Source: CAJQQY01 sp964352225 (lineage in GTDB: Bacteria > Bacteroidota > Bacteroidia > Chitinophagales > Saprospiraceae). Taken from it: a stretch of 8,470 bases of DNA. The stretch lies in contig CAYGRM010000300.1 of the NCBI GenBank assembly GCA_964352225.1, positions 1-8,470 on the forward strand, given 5' to 3'. This document shows positions 1 to 7,058 of this stretch, in pieces. The stretch's first letter is position 1; every line of letters starts with the position of its first letter. Below the pieces are notes generated by a model. The model was not told the DNA's origin and searched no databases. It worked only from the letters and a program-made list of their open reading frames with translations. The position numbers were made by a program, and so were the translations under genes.

Positions 1-678
1 CCTCTTGTTTTATTTTATATTTTTTATAAAATGTTTGCAGGAGGTGAGAATCGTCAACAAAGACGAAATGATCGTAGACAAACGAGAGATCGAACTCGGG
101 ATTACCGCAGACAGAATACCGATTACGAAAGACCTACTCGAACCACTAGAACAACCAATTCAGGAAGAGAGGAAAGATCAACGACTCGAAGACCAGAACG
201 AACTACTCGAAGTACGAGTCGAAAACCTGTACGAAAATCAAAAGATAATCCGTACAAAAAAAGCGGAATGGAAAAGTATAAAGAGTATGATTACAATGGT
301 GCGATTGAAGATTTTGAAAAATCATTGGCCGTTGATGATTCGGATGTAGCTACTCATTTTAATATTGCCTGTGCTTATTCAATTATGGAAAAAAAAGAAA
401 AATCTTTTTACCATTTGAGTAAAGCAGTTGAATTAGGTTTCCGGGATTTTGAAAAAATAAAAACACATGATGCTTTGGCATATTTGAGAATTCAAGATGA
501 GTTCGAAACTTTTGTCCAGAATAATTATAAGTTAAAAGCTGGTTCAAGTGCCCAACAAGAAAAAATTATTGAGCATGGAGATCTTCTTGAACAATTAAAC
601 AAATTAGCGGAATTGAGAGAAAAAGGTCTGTTAACAGAAGAGGAGTTTGTTTTGCAAAAAAAGAAACTGCTAGGCTAG
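1..678 (+). CDS. TPR and SHOCT domain protein, 5' end outside window
   Basis: Probably a membrane-anchored protein of unknown function. The first ATG in frame is at 31, but the frame is open to base 1 and reads PLVLFYFIFYK just before that methionine, which looks like the end of a transmembrane helix. No ribosome binding site precedes the ATG, so I annotate a 5'-partial gene. Counting from the ATG at 31, residues 8-68 are an arginine/threonine-rich low-complexity linker with about 21 arginines. Residues 80-112 form a TPR-like helical pair (YKEYDYNGAIEDFEKSLAVD), and residues 113-166 continue as a degenerate repeat ending in LRIQDEFETFV, common at the end of TPR proteins. Residues 184-215 match the SHOCT short C-terminal domain (LAELREKGLLTEEEF followed by KKKLL). 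TPRs bind proteins; SHOCT is thought to mediate oligomerisation or localisation. The partner is unknown. The ATG at 31 remains possible as a true start. Confidence 0.75.
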   Translation, partial: PLVLFYIFYKMFAGGENRQQRRNDRRQTRDRTRDYRRQNTDYERPTRTTRTTNSGREERSTTRRPERTTRSTSRKPVRKSKDNPYKKSGMEKYKEYDYNGAIEDFEKSLAVDDSDVATHFNIACAYSIMEKKEKSFYHLSKAVELGFRDFEKIKTHDALAYLRIQDEFETFVQNNYKLKAGSSAQQEKIIEHGDLLEQLNKLAELREKGLLTEEEFVLQKKKLLG

Positions 679-820
679 AAAAAACACATGCGGATTAAAA
701 ATATTTAATTTATACCAATTTTCGTTATTGTCCTTATGGTTTTTTTCTACGAAATTGTTAAACCATTCTATGAGATAATTAACGTCCAAGTCGCCTAATA
801 ACTTAACTAATACAATCGTA

Positions 821-883
821 AAAATGTACAAGAATGTACGATAGTTAATTCCCTTTGCCCCAAAATTTTGAACGGTACATTTT
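821..883. repeat. cluster of AATGTAC sites, candidate operator
   Basis: AATGTAC occurs at 823-829 and 833-839, an exact direct repeat with a 10-bp period, one DNA helical turn. The longer word AAAATGTAC at 821-829 has a perfect 9-base inverted copy, GTACATTTT, at 875-883. This is visible directly in the sequence. Two sites on the same helix face plus an inverted third would suit a dimeric DNA-binding protein. In RNA the 9-bp arms could also pair around a 45-base loop. No known regulator is recognised, and chance is possible in AT-rich DNA. Confidence 0.4.
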
Positions 884-898
884 AAAGAAAAGGAAGGA

Positions 899-934
899 CT
901 TTTGAAATAGTTTTTTTTAAAGCTAGTTCAAAAG
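899..934. repeat. weak inverted repeat
   Basis: CTTTTGAA (899-906) pairs perfectly with TTCAAAAG (927-934). After one mismatch, TAG (908-910) also pairs with CTA (923-925). The stem is AT-rich and followed by T-rich sequence. It could be a poor terminator for the upstream gene or a structure in the CBS gene's leader; neither is established. Confidence 0.3.
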
Positions 935-1052
935 AATTTATTTATATGTTTTTTGATTAATCTTTTGGGAAAAGTTTAACAATCTTTTTTCAACGATTTA
1001 GAAGGAATAGACGTTTTAATAAGTACTTAAACAAATATAAACGAGAAAAATT

Positions 1053-1718
1053 ATGATTGCCGGAAATTTGTTATCACATACTATAATCCCTTTGCGGACT
1101 TCAGATTCAGGAGCAGAAGCACTCGGCATCATGAATGATTTTTATGTTCGCCATTTGCCAATTGTTAATGATAAACAATTGCTTGGATTGATTGGAGAGG
1201 ATGAAATTTTGGAACATGATATCGAGGAACCAATTGGTTCATATTCACTTTCGATGACAAAACCATATGTCAGAGAGACTGATCATTTATATGATGTTTT
1301 AAAGATTTTGAGCGAGTACCAGTTGACAGTTGTTCCAGTTGTTGATGCTGAGGATAATTATAAAGGATTGATTTCTCAAGATGATTTAGTTCGATATTTT
1401 GCGAACACGGGTTCTTTTACTGAGCCAGGTAGTATCATTGTTTTGGAAATGAATAAAAGAGATTATTCATTGGCGGAGATTTCAAGAATTGTAGAATCGG
1501 AAGGAGCTGCTATTTTGAGTACATTTATTACTTCTAACTTGGACACAGAGAGAATCGATGTAACAGTAAAAATAAATCGACAAGATTTTCAATTGCAAAG
1601 AATCATTTCTTCATTTGAGCGATTCGAATATAATATCAAAGCTTCATTTCAAGAGGCAGATTATTTTAATGATTTGCAAGAACGATATGATTCGTTGATG
1701 AGTTATCTAAATGTTTAG
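1053..1718 (+). CDS. CBS-pair protein with ACT-like C-terminal domain
   Basis: Likely a cytoplasmic regulatory or nucleotide-sensing protein of 221 aa. Residues 7-57 form the first CBS motif (ending RHLPIVNDKQLLGLIGEDE) and residues 65-117 the second (LTVVPVVDAEDNYKGLISQDDLV). Such tandem pairs form a Bateman module that in known families binds adenosyl nucleotides. Residues about 125-199 (PGSIIVLEMNKRDYSLAEIS onward) have the pattern of an ACT-like domain, giving the same order as AcuB-type proteins. There is no fused channel, IMPDH or transporter domain, so it probably acts on a partner protein or senses energy charge alone. The ATG has an A-rich leader (ACGAGAAAAATT) instead of a Shine-Dalgarno sequence, which is normal for Bacteroidota. 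It stands alone and converges on the next gene. Domain assignment is firm; ligand and target are unknown. Confidence 0.88.
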   Translation: MIAGNLLSHTIIPLRTSDSGAEALGIMNDFYVRHLPIVNDKQLLGLIGEDEILEHDIEEPIGSYSLSMTKPYVRETDHLYDVLKILSEYQLTVVPVVDAEDNYKGLISQDDLVRYFANTGSFTEPGSIIVLEMNKRDYSLAEISRIVESEGAAILSTFITSNLDTERIDVTVKINRQDFQLQRIISSFERFEYNIKASFQEADYFNDLQERYDSLMSYLNV

Positions 1719-1726
1719 AAATTTTG

Positions 1727-1799
1727 GTGATGAGTTAAAAGTAAAAAGCGATGAGTATCTAATGTAGTTACTTATCGCTTTTTAGTTTTAACTCATCAT
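1727..1799. terminator. long bidirectional terminator hairpin between convergent genes
   Basis: The arms 1727-1757 and 1769-1799 pair over 31 positions with one mismatch (G1741 against G1785) and G-T wobbles, around an 11-base loop (1758-1768). The core AAAAAGCGAT pairs with ATCGCTTTTT, giving a T-run after the GC core on both strands. It starts 9 bases after the CBS gene's stop and ends 7 bases before the stop of the minus-strand gene, so it can serve both. Confidence 0.88.
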
Positions 1800-1806
1800 A
1801 AATTAA

Positions 1807-2934
1807 CTAGTTTTTAAATCGATTAGCATTGAATCCCATAGAGACTCCGAATCGATGTCCACCTTTGTTAGGGATGAAAAATGCATTAACTGGAATGTTC
1901 AAACGACCTGATTTAAAAGTTTTTCCACCTGCAAAGATGAAACCTGAAGCAAAAGCAACATCTCCGCGACTATCCAGTCTATTTTCAATTTCGTATGGAT
2001 TGTCCTCATCTGGATTTTCTACAAACCAGTCATTTTCAAGGTGCCAAATATTTTCAGCATCATAATATCCATCGGCTTTTTTCAAAGCATAGAAAACAGG
2101 ACCAAAAGCAAACTCCCAACCAGTTCGATTACTACGCATTCCATTTAAAATAGAGATACTTGGAATAAATTTTCCTTGATCCAATCCTGTAACAATTGGA
2201 ATGAATTCGAAGAGTGCTTGAAAATCCCCTTGGTTCAAATACTTGACTTCAAACTGATATCCAAATTGAAACATCAGAGGGAATGCATCAAAGCCTCCCG
2301 CACTTTTTGGGTCAGAGTAAATTTTATATAGGTCTCCTGTGAAAGCGGTAAATCCCATTCGAGGACCGCTTAAATTCAGTCGATCCACTTCCGGAAAATT
2401 CACCGCACTTTCGTAGTCAAACTTTTTAGTCAATTTATTAACCAAGTTTTCATCAATAGTTTCTTCAAACATTTTTTTGACGGTGAGGGAAATCATCGTT
2501 TGAATTTGGCCACGTAAATTTAAAAATTCCATGACTTGGGTTTTTTCAATACTTTGAGTTCCGACATCAATCATTCGTAATGTAATTACTATAGTTTCTC
2601 CTAAAACTTCAGCGCTACCTGTGAGCATCTTGTCAGTTTTAAGAACCTTTCCTGCTTCTACCATGCATATTTTGCCATAACATTTGTCAATAGCAAATTC
2701 ATTTTTTTCAATAACGTAATCTACATCATATCTATCCATAACCTGAAAGCGTTCAAGCTTACTCAGTTCTGTTCGAGCAATATTTCCCAATTGACTAGGC
2801 TCCAAAGTCAGACCTTTGGAATCAATATTGAGAACAGCAATGACTGGCTGATTAGATAAATCTTGAGCAATAGTCGTTGAAATAGATATGATAGATATTA
2901 AAATAACGGAGAATAATTGAATTAAGGATTTCAT
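1807..2934 (-). CDS. secreted protein: CsgG/TolB-like N-terminal domain plus predicted outer-membrane beta-barrel
   Basis: A 375-aa exported protein of unknown function. Residues 1-23 are a signal peptide (MKSLIQLFSVILISI, cleavage likely near TTIAQ/D). Residues 29-150 resemble the periplasmic alpha/beta fold of CsgG, TolB-N and DUF2380-like proteins: a first strand VIAVLNIDSKGL, then the helix LGNIARTELSKLERFQVMDR, the turn VIEKNEF, and the strand-rich GSAEVLGETIVITLRMIDV. C85 and C90 (DKCYGKIC) are the only cysteines and could form a disulphide in the periplasm. Residues about 190-375 alternate polar and aromatic residues with many glycines (GPRMGFTAFTG, GWEFAFGPVFYAL, FIFAGGKTF, RFGVSMGFNANRF), as in small outer-membrane barrels; the final residue is N, not the usual aromatic. 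It has no lipobox cysteine, unlike CsgG. It is a single gene, converging on the CBS gene. The fold assignment is inferred from pattern only. Confidence 0.75.
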   Translation of the reverse strand: MKSLIQLFSVILISIISISTTIAQDLSNQPVIAVLNIDSKGLTLEPSQLGNIARTELSKLERFQVMDRYDVDYVIEKNEFAIDKCYGKICMVEAGKVLKTDKMLTGSAEVLGETIVITLRMIDVGTQSIEKTQVMEFLNLRGQIQTMISLTVKKMFEETIDENLVNKLTKKFDYESAVNFPEVDRLNLSGPRMGFTAFTGDLYKIYSDPKSAGGFDAFPLMFQFGYQFEVKYLNQGDFQALFEFIPIVTGLDQGKFIPSISILNGMRSNRTGWEFAFGPVFYALKKADGYYDAENIWHLENDWFVENPDEDNPYEIENRLDSRGDVAFASGFIFAGGKTFKSGRLNIPVNAFFIPNKGGHRFGVSMGFNANRFKN

Positions 2935-3335
2935 GTTTTGATGATTTAATGAAAAAATAAAAACGGTTAAGAAAGCTATAATTGCTTAGACCATTTCTTT
3001 GTGATAAAACAAATATCAACGATTGAAGACTCGACATGGAATCGAATTTTGCAAAAGATGTATTTAAATTTATTTCATATGAATTGCATCATAAATCTAT
3101 AGGTAAATAAAAATTCTTGTACTGATTTTGGTCAAAGTTGTCATTGACTTTTATCATGAAACCTGAATTCTCAAAACAAGGTGATTATGCCTAATTAAAA
3201 TATACTGCTCAATTTTTCGTCTTTTTATTGAATCTATTTCACTAAATGGTCAAGAACTGTTTATTTTGGAAAAATATAAAAGTGATGACTGATCACTCAC
3301 CGATTATTTATCATCACTTACACTAAAACTCACTT
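2935..3335. other. 401-base divergent intergenic region
   Basis: This region separates the start of the minus-strand secreted-protein gene from the start of the kinase gene, so it should hold both promoters. I see no perfect TTG/TAnnTTTG pair. One-mismatch -7 candidates are GATATTTG read on the minus strand (plus 3010-3017), GAATTTTG on plus (3044-3051, with TTG 18 bp upstream at 3023-3025) and TTATTTTG on plus (3261-3268). The last 60 bases hold the overlapping hairpins annotated separately. There is no supportable small gene. Confidence 0.5.
3280..3319 (+). promoter_or_regulatory. overlapping inverted repeats just upstream of the kinase gene
   Basis: AAGTGATGA (3280-3288) is a perfect inverted match to TCATCACTT (3311-3319), 9 bp around a 22-base loop. 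The inner AGTGAT (3281-3286) also pairs with ATCACT (3292-3297), 6 bp around a 5-base loop. The two stems use the same left arm, so they exclude each other. The structure ends 16 bases before the kinase ATG and could be an operator or leader RNA switch affecting translation. The repeats are seen; the role is inferred. Confidence 0.4.
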
Positions 3336-4499
3336 ATGGATATCTATCAAGAAAAATCAAATTGGAAAATTTATCTCGCAATCATGGGAGTGTTGATTTT
3401 GACTGCATCATTGATTTATACAACTTCTGTTGCAAATAAATTGGCAGATGAAGAACGGAAGAAAGTAGAAATATGGATAGAGGCAATTAATAATGTTTAT
3501 AGTGATGCCAATGAAGATCTTCAAGCTGATTTTTCTTTTGAGTTAAAAATTATTGCAAATAATACAACCATACCCTTAATCCTTGTAGAAGATTCTGGGG
3601 TGATCCAAATGGCTCGAAACTATGGAGAGAAAAAAGAAACGGATAATGAATTTCTCGAAAACAGGTTAGCAGAATTAAAGTTAAATGGTTATCCCCCGGT
3701 GTCAGGTGGGGAAGGAAATTTAGTGTATTACGAAGACTCTACTACGCTCAAAATGTTGACCTATTTTCCATTTGTTCAATTGGCATTAATTGGAGCATTT
3801 GTCGCTTTCGGTTATTTTAGTTTCAGTTCAGCTCGAAGATCTGAGCAAAATCAAGTTTGGGTAGGAATGGCAAAAGAAACGGCCCATCAATTAGGAACTC
3901 CAATTACAGCAATCGTTGCTTGGATTGAACACTTACGACTGATTCATGAAGGCAATGAAGAAACCGCCGAGGTTTTGGACGAACTAAACAATGATGTGAG
4001 TCGGTTGAATTTGATTGCAGATCGTTTTTCCAAAATTGGAGCCATCCCCGAATTGAAAAAAACAAACATCTATGAAGAGTTAGAAAAGATGAAAAATTAC
4101 ATGCAACGTCGAGCTCCACGAAAAATGATTTTTGAATTTCCAGATTTGGAAAATGAACCACTTTACGCTCAACTTAATGCACCATTATTCAATTGGGTAA
4201 CTGAAAATTTAATGCGAAATGCACTCGATGCGATGGGCGGAAAAGGCAAGATTACAGCAGAAGTTACCGAGGAAAAAGACTTTATAAATATTGATATTTC
4301 AGATACAGGAAAAGGAATTCCATCCAATAAATTAAAGACAGTTTTTAAACCAGGATATTCTACTAAAACAAGAGGTTGGGGACTTGGTCTTTCACTTGCC
4401 AAAAGGATTATTGAAAGCTATCACTCTGGCAAGATTTTTGTGAAAAAATCTCAGGTAGACGAAGGAACAACATTTACCATAAAACTCCCCAAAAGTTAA
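3336..4499 (+). CDS. orphan membrane sensor histidine kinase
   Basis: An inner-membrane sensor kinase of 387 aa that should autophosphorylate on H184. Transmembrane helices lie at about 12-30 and 141-163, flanking a periplasmic sensor of roughly 110 residues that matches no family I recognise. No HAMP domain is present: the second helix runs almost directly into the dimerisation helix. The phosphoacceptor box is AKETAHQLGTPITAI, with Q rather than E/D after H184. The ATPase domain has the N-box ENLMRNALDAM (N291, N295), the G1 box DTGKGIP (323-329), an F-box FKPGYSTK (337-344) and the G2 box RGWGLGLSLAKRI (346-358), so it looks catalytically complete. No response regulator is in the window. 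The stop is 6 bases before the TonB-dependent receptor start, so the two are probably co-transcribed. The ATG start gives a short cytoplasmic tail before the first helix and suits the family. Confidence 0.92.
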   Translation: MDIYQEKSNWKIYLAIMGVLILTASLIYTTSVANKLADEERKKVEIWIEAINNVYSDANEDLQADFSFELKIIANNTTIPLILVEDSGVIQMARNYGEKKETDNEFLENRLAELKLNGYPPVSGGEGNLVYYEDSTTLKMLTYFPFVQLALIGAFVAFGYFSFSSARRSEQNQVWVGMAKETAHQLGTPITAIVAWIEHLRLIHEGNEETAEVLDELNNDVSRLNLIADRFSKIGAIPELKKTNIYEELEKMKNYMQRRAPRKMIFEFPDLENEPLYAQLNAPLFNWVTENLMRNALDAMGGKGKITAEVTEEKDFINIDISDTGKGIPSNKLKTVFKPGYSTKTRGWGLGLSLAKRIIESYHSGKIFVKKSQVDEGTTFTIKLPKS

Positions 4500-4505
4500 C
4501 CACTA

Positions 4506-7040
4506 GTGGAAAAATCTTTTAGCAAAAATCCTATCAAATCAACCACCCAGTATTATAAAGTAATTTGGGTTCTTTCTCTAATTACATTTCTTGGAACCTC
4601 ATTTCCAACTCAAGCATTTTCATTCGATTTTTTTGATTTAAAAGTAACCATCACCGATGCTAAAACTGGTGAACCCTTGATTGGTGTAAGCGTATTTACC
4701 GATGATATGGGGTTTTCAGGAACGACTGATTTGGATGGAAAAATTACTTTGGATGGAATTGGTCATTTGGAGGTAGTTAATTTTTCTTATGTCGGTTACG
4801 AGCAATTAAAGATTCCATTCAATCGTATTCGGTCGATGAAAGGAAATATCAAAATGATCGAAGCGCAAAATATAATTGGAGAAGTAAAAGTATTTGGTCG
4901 ACGCGATGTCGCAAAGGAAGAGATTCCAATGATGATTGACCGAATTTCAAAAGAAAGCATTGCTTTCAATAATTCGCAAACCTCTGCAGATATTTTGGGA
5001 AATCATGCAGAAGTGTTTATTCAAAAATCTCAAATGGGGGGAGGTAGTCCTGTCATCCGAGGATTTGAAGCTAACAAAGTTTTATTAGTCGTAGATGGAG
5101 TACGAATGAATAATGCGATTTATCGAGAAGGGCATATTCAAAATTCAATTACCTTGGATAATTCGATATTGGAACAAGCAGAAGTTATTTACGGACCTGG
5201 TTCTCTGATTTATGGGAGTGATGCACTAGGTGGGGTAGTTCATTTCCGAACGCGTGATCCAAAAGTGCTTTTCAATTATGATAAACCTTATGAATTAAAA
5301 ACTAATGCTAATGTTAGATTCTCCAGCGCTAATTTAGAAAAGTCAATTCATTTAGATTTTGATTATGCTACGCAAAAATGGGGATCAGTTACTAGTGTCA
5401 CTTATGCTAATTATGATGATTTAAGAGCGGGTGCAAATCGACCAGATGAATATCCTGACTTGGGAAAAAGAGATTATTATGTTTTGCGATTAGAAAACCA
5501 AGATCAGCGACTTCAAAATTCAGATCCGAATATTCAAAAAGGAACAGGGTATAGCCAATTGGATTTTTTACAAAAAATAAAATTCCAACCATCTGAGAAA
5601 AAGTATTACATTTTTAATTTACAATATTCTACTTCAAGCGATGTGCCTCGATATGATATGTTGAATGATACTTTGAGTTCAGCTGAAGATTTGAAATGGG
5701 CAGAATGGTATTATGGTCCCCAAAACCGTTTTTTAGCATCGCTAAAAATTAAGAGTTTGAAGTCGACAGCATTTTATGATAAATCAACAGTTATAGGTGC
5801 TTATCAACGAATTGATGAAGACCGATTTAACAGAAAATATTATAGTAGTCACCGAACATTTAATACAGAAGACGTTCACGTATTTTCATTTACAACTGAT
5901 TTGGAAAAAGGATTAGGTGAAAATAAAAACCATATGCTTTCTTATGGAATTGATCTGGCTTACAATAAAGTATTTTCTAAAGCAGGGAATATTAATGTGC
6001 GAACAAGTGCGGTAAATGATAAAGAATTTACTCGTTACCCAAGTGATTTTAGTACCATGACTACAGGTGGAGCATATATAAATTATCGTTGGAGGAATAG
6101 AGATTCGACGATTAACTTTACAGCAGGTGCTCGATATTCGTATGTAGAACTTTTTGCAAAATATAAGGAGGATGATCTAATTGAATGGCCAGAAACTTAC
6201 GTGGCAGATGGAGTGAGTACTCAGAATGAAGAACTCACTTATGCTTCCGGGTTGACGTTCAATACTAAAAATGGTTTCCAATTACATTTACTTGGAGCAA
6301 CTGCATTCCGATCACCGAATATCAATGACTTTGCGATTAATCGAGTTAAAGATGGAAATGTATTGGTTCCAAATGTGGAGTTAATTCCAGAAAAAGCATT
6401 AAATGGAGAAATTACTCTAGGAAAAGTTTTTGGAAAAAGAGCAGAAACAGGAAGGTATAAGATAAGTGTAACTGGATTTTATACTCATTTGGAAGATGCG
6501 ATAATTAGGTCAGATGCTACATTTTTTGGAGATTCTACTTTGTGGGCAGAAGATTCTTATAAAGTAGTTCAAAAAAATATCAACGCGAATAGTGCCTATG
6601 TGGGAGGCGTTTCTGGAAATATCGTTTTTGATTTCAATAAAAACTGGAGGCTGAGTTCGAGTATCAACTTAGTGAAAGGACGAAGTTTTATTGATAGTTT
6701 AGAACAACCTTTGGCACATATCCCTCCAATGTATGGTAGAACAAGTTTGTTATTTAAAACCAATAAAATTCAACTGGAGGCCGTTGTCAGATATAATGAT
6801 GCAAAGCCATTAAGTGAATATGGACCAGCAGGTTCTGCCGATAATGAAGATGAGGCAATTCCTGGAGTAGGAACTTTGGGGTGGACAACATATAATTTTT
6901 ATTCTTCCTATAAATTTAATGATCGATTGTCGTTCAATTTTGCAGTTGAAAATATTTTAGATACACATTATCGGCCATTTGCATCTGGAGTGAGTGCAGC
7001 AGGTAGGAACTTTATCGTTTCGATGCGAGGGAGTTTTTAG
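4506..7040 (+). CDS. TonB-dependent outer-membrane receptor, GTG start
   Basis: An 844-aa outer-membrane active transporter powered by TonB-ExbB-ExbD. The start is GTG: no ATG occurs in frame before residue 68, already inside the first domain. Residues 1-39 are a signal peptide with a long n-region and the core VIWVLSLITFLG, cut near TQAFS. Residues 45-120 are a carboxypeptidase-regulatory-like (CarboxypepD_reg) domain (VTITDAKTGEPLIGVSVF, DLDG, YVGYE). The plug spans about 135-252 (VIRGFEANKVLLVVDGVRMN, then EVIYGPGSLIYGSDALGG), and the beta-barrel follows, ending ENILDTHYRPFASG and a final phenylalanine. FRSP (601-604) and VPNVELIPE (621-629) resemble the FRAP and NPNL boxes of haem and siderophore receptors, but no histidine lies between them, so haem specificity is not shown. 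There is no SusD partner, so it is not a SusC pair. It is probably translated by reinitiation after the kinase stop. The substrate is unknown. Confidence 0.93.
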   Translation: MEKSFSKNPIKSTTQYYKVIWVLSLITFLGTSFPTQAFSFDFFDLKVTITDAKTGEPLIGVSVFTDDMGFSGTTDLDGKITLDGIGHLEVVNFSYVGYEQLKIPFNRIRSMKGNIKMIEAQNIIGEVKVFGRRDVAKEEIPMMIDRISKESIAFNNSQTSADILGNHAEVFIQKSQMGGGSPVIRGFEANKVLLVVDGVRMNNAIYREGHIQNSITLDNSILEQAEVIYGPGSLIYGSDALGGVVHFRTRDPKVLFNYDKPYELKTNANVRFSSANLEKSIHLDFDYATQKWGSVTSVTYANYDDLRAGANRPDEYPDLGKRDYYVLRLENQDQRLQNSDPNIQKGTGYSQLDFLQKIKFQPSEKKYYIFNLQYSTSSDVPRYDMLNDTLSSAEDLKWAEWYYGPQNRFLASLKIKSLKSTAFYDKSTVIGAYQRIDEDRFNRKYYSSHRTFNTEDVHVFSFTTDLEKGLGENKNHMLSYGIDLAYNKVFSKAGNINVRTSAVNDKEFTRYPSDFSTMTTGGAYINYRWRNRDSTINFTAGARYSYVELFAKYKEDDLIEWPETYVADGVSTQNEELTYASGLTFNTKNGFQLHLLGATAFRSPNINDFAINRVKDGNVLVPNVELIPEKALNGEITLGKVFGKRAETGRYKISVTGFYTHLEDAIIRSDATFFGDSTLWAEDSYKVVQKNINANSAYVGGVSGNIVFDFNKNWRLSSSINLVKGRSFIDSLEQPLAHIPPMYGRTSLLFKTNKIQLEAVVRYNDAKPLSEYGPAGSADNEDEAIPGVGTLGWTTYNFYSSYKFNDRLSFNFAVENILDTHYRPFASGVSAAGRNFIVSMRGSF

Positions 7041-7058
7041 AAATAAAATTGCCTAGAG

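Larger units (their letters stand above)
679..1052. other. 374-base gap with short repeats, no convincing gene
   Basis: This AT-rich gap between the TPR/SHOCT gene and the CBS gene contains no gene with a normal start. It holds three AATGTAC/GTACATT sites (821-883), a weak inverted repeat (899-934), and a minus-strand frame open from 927 down to the stop at 670-672 but without an ATG. I found no perfect TAnnTTTG element for the CBS gene. GACTTTTG (897-904) is one base off consensus and has no good -33 partner. No strong GC-rich terminator follows the TPR gene. Confidence 0.6.

Noticed and set aside
5..349. 114-aa open frame on plus, overlapping the TPR/SHOCT gene
   Set aside because: It lies in another frame of a low-complexity region, while the 1-678 frame has recognisable TPR and SHOCT domains. 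I treat it as a by-product of the codon repeat.
694..709. ATTAAA/TTTAAT hairpin just after the TPR/SHOCT gene as its terminator
   Set aside because: The stem is six A-T pairs only with no GC core and no T-run; too weak to call.
1829..2065. 78-aa open frame on plus
   Set aside because: It is antisense to the secreted-protein gene and has no family features or leader.
3010..3017. GATATTTG (minus strand) as the promoter of the secreted-protein gene
   Set aside because: One base off TAnnTTTG, and no TTG at 17-23 bp upstream on that strand. Possible, but not supportable as a feature.
2852..3037. 61-aa open frame on minus across the start of the secreted-protein gene
   Set aside because: It overlaps the signal-peptide coding region in a different frame; the sequence shows no domain and no leader.
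3156..3194. 12-codon ATG frame (MKPEFSKQGDYA) in the 401-base gap
   Set aside because: Too short to judge, with no ribosome binding site or promoter, so there is no basis for calling it a leader peptide.
3904..4402. Two minus-strand frames of 85 and 77 aa opposite the kinase gene
   Set aside because: Both are antisense shadows of a well-supported histidine kinase and show no protein family pattern.
5407..5592. 61-aa minus-strand frame inside the receptor gene
   Set aside because: Antisense shadow with no supporting signal.
4506..7040. Calling the receptor a haem (HmuR-type) or SusC-type transporter
   Set aside because: The FRAP/NPNL-like boxes lack the histidine expected of haem receptors, and there is no SusD gene beside it, so only the general TonB-dependent receptor call is made.
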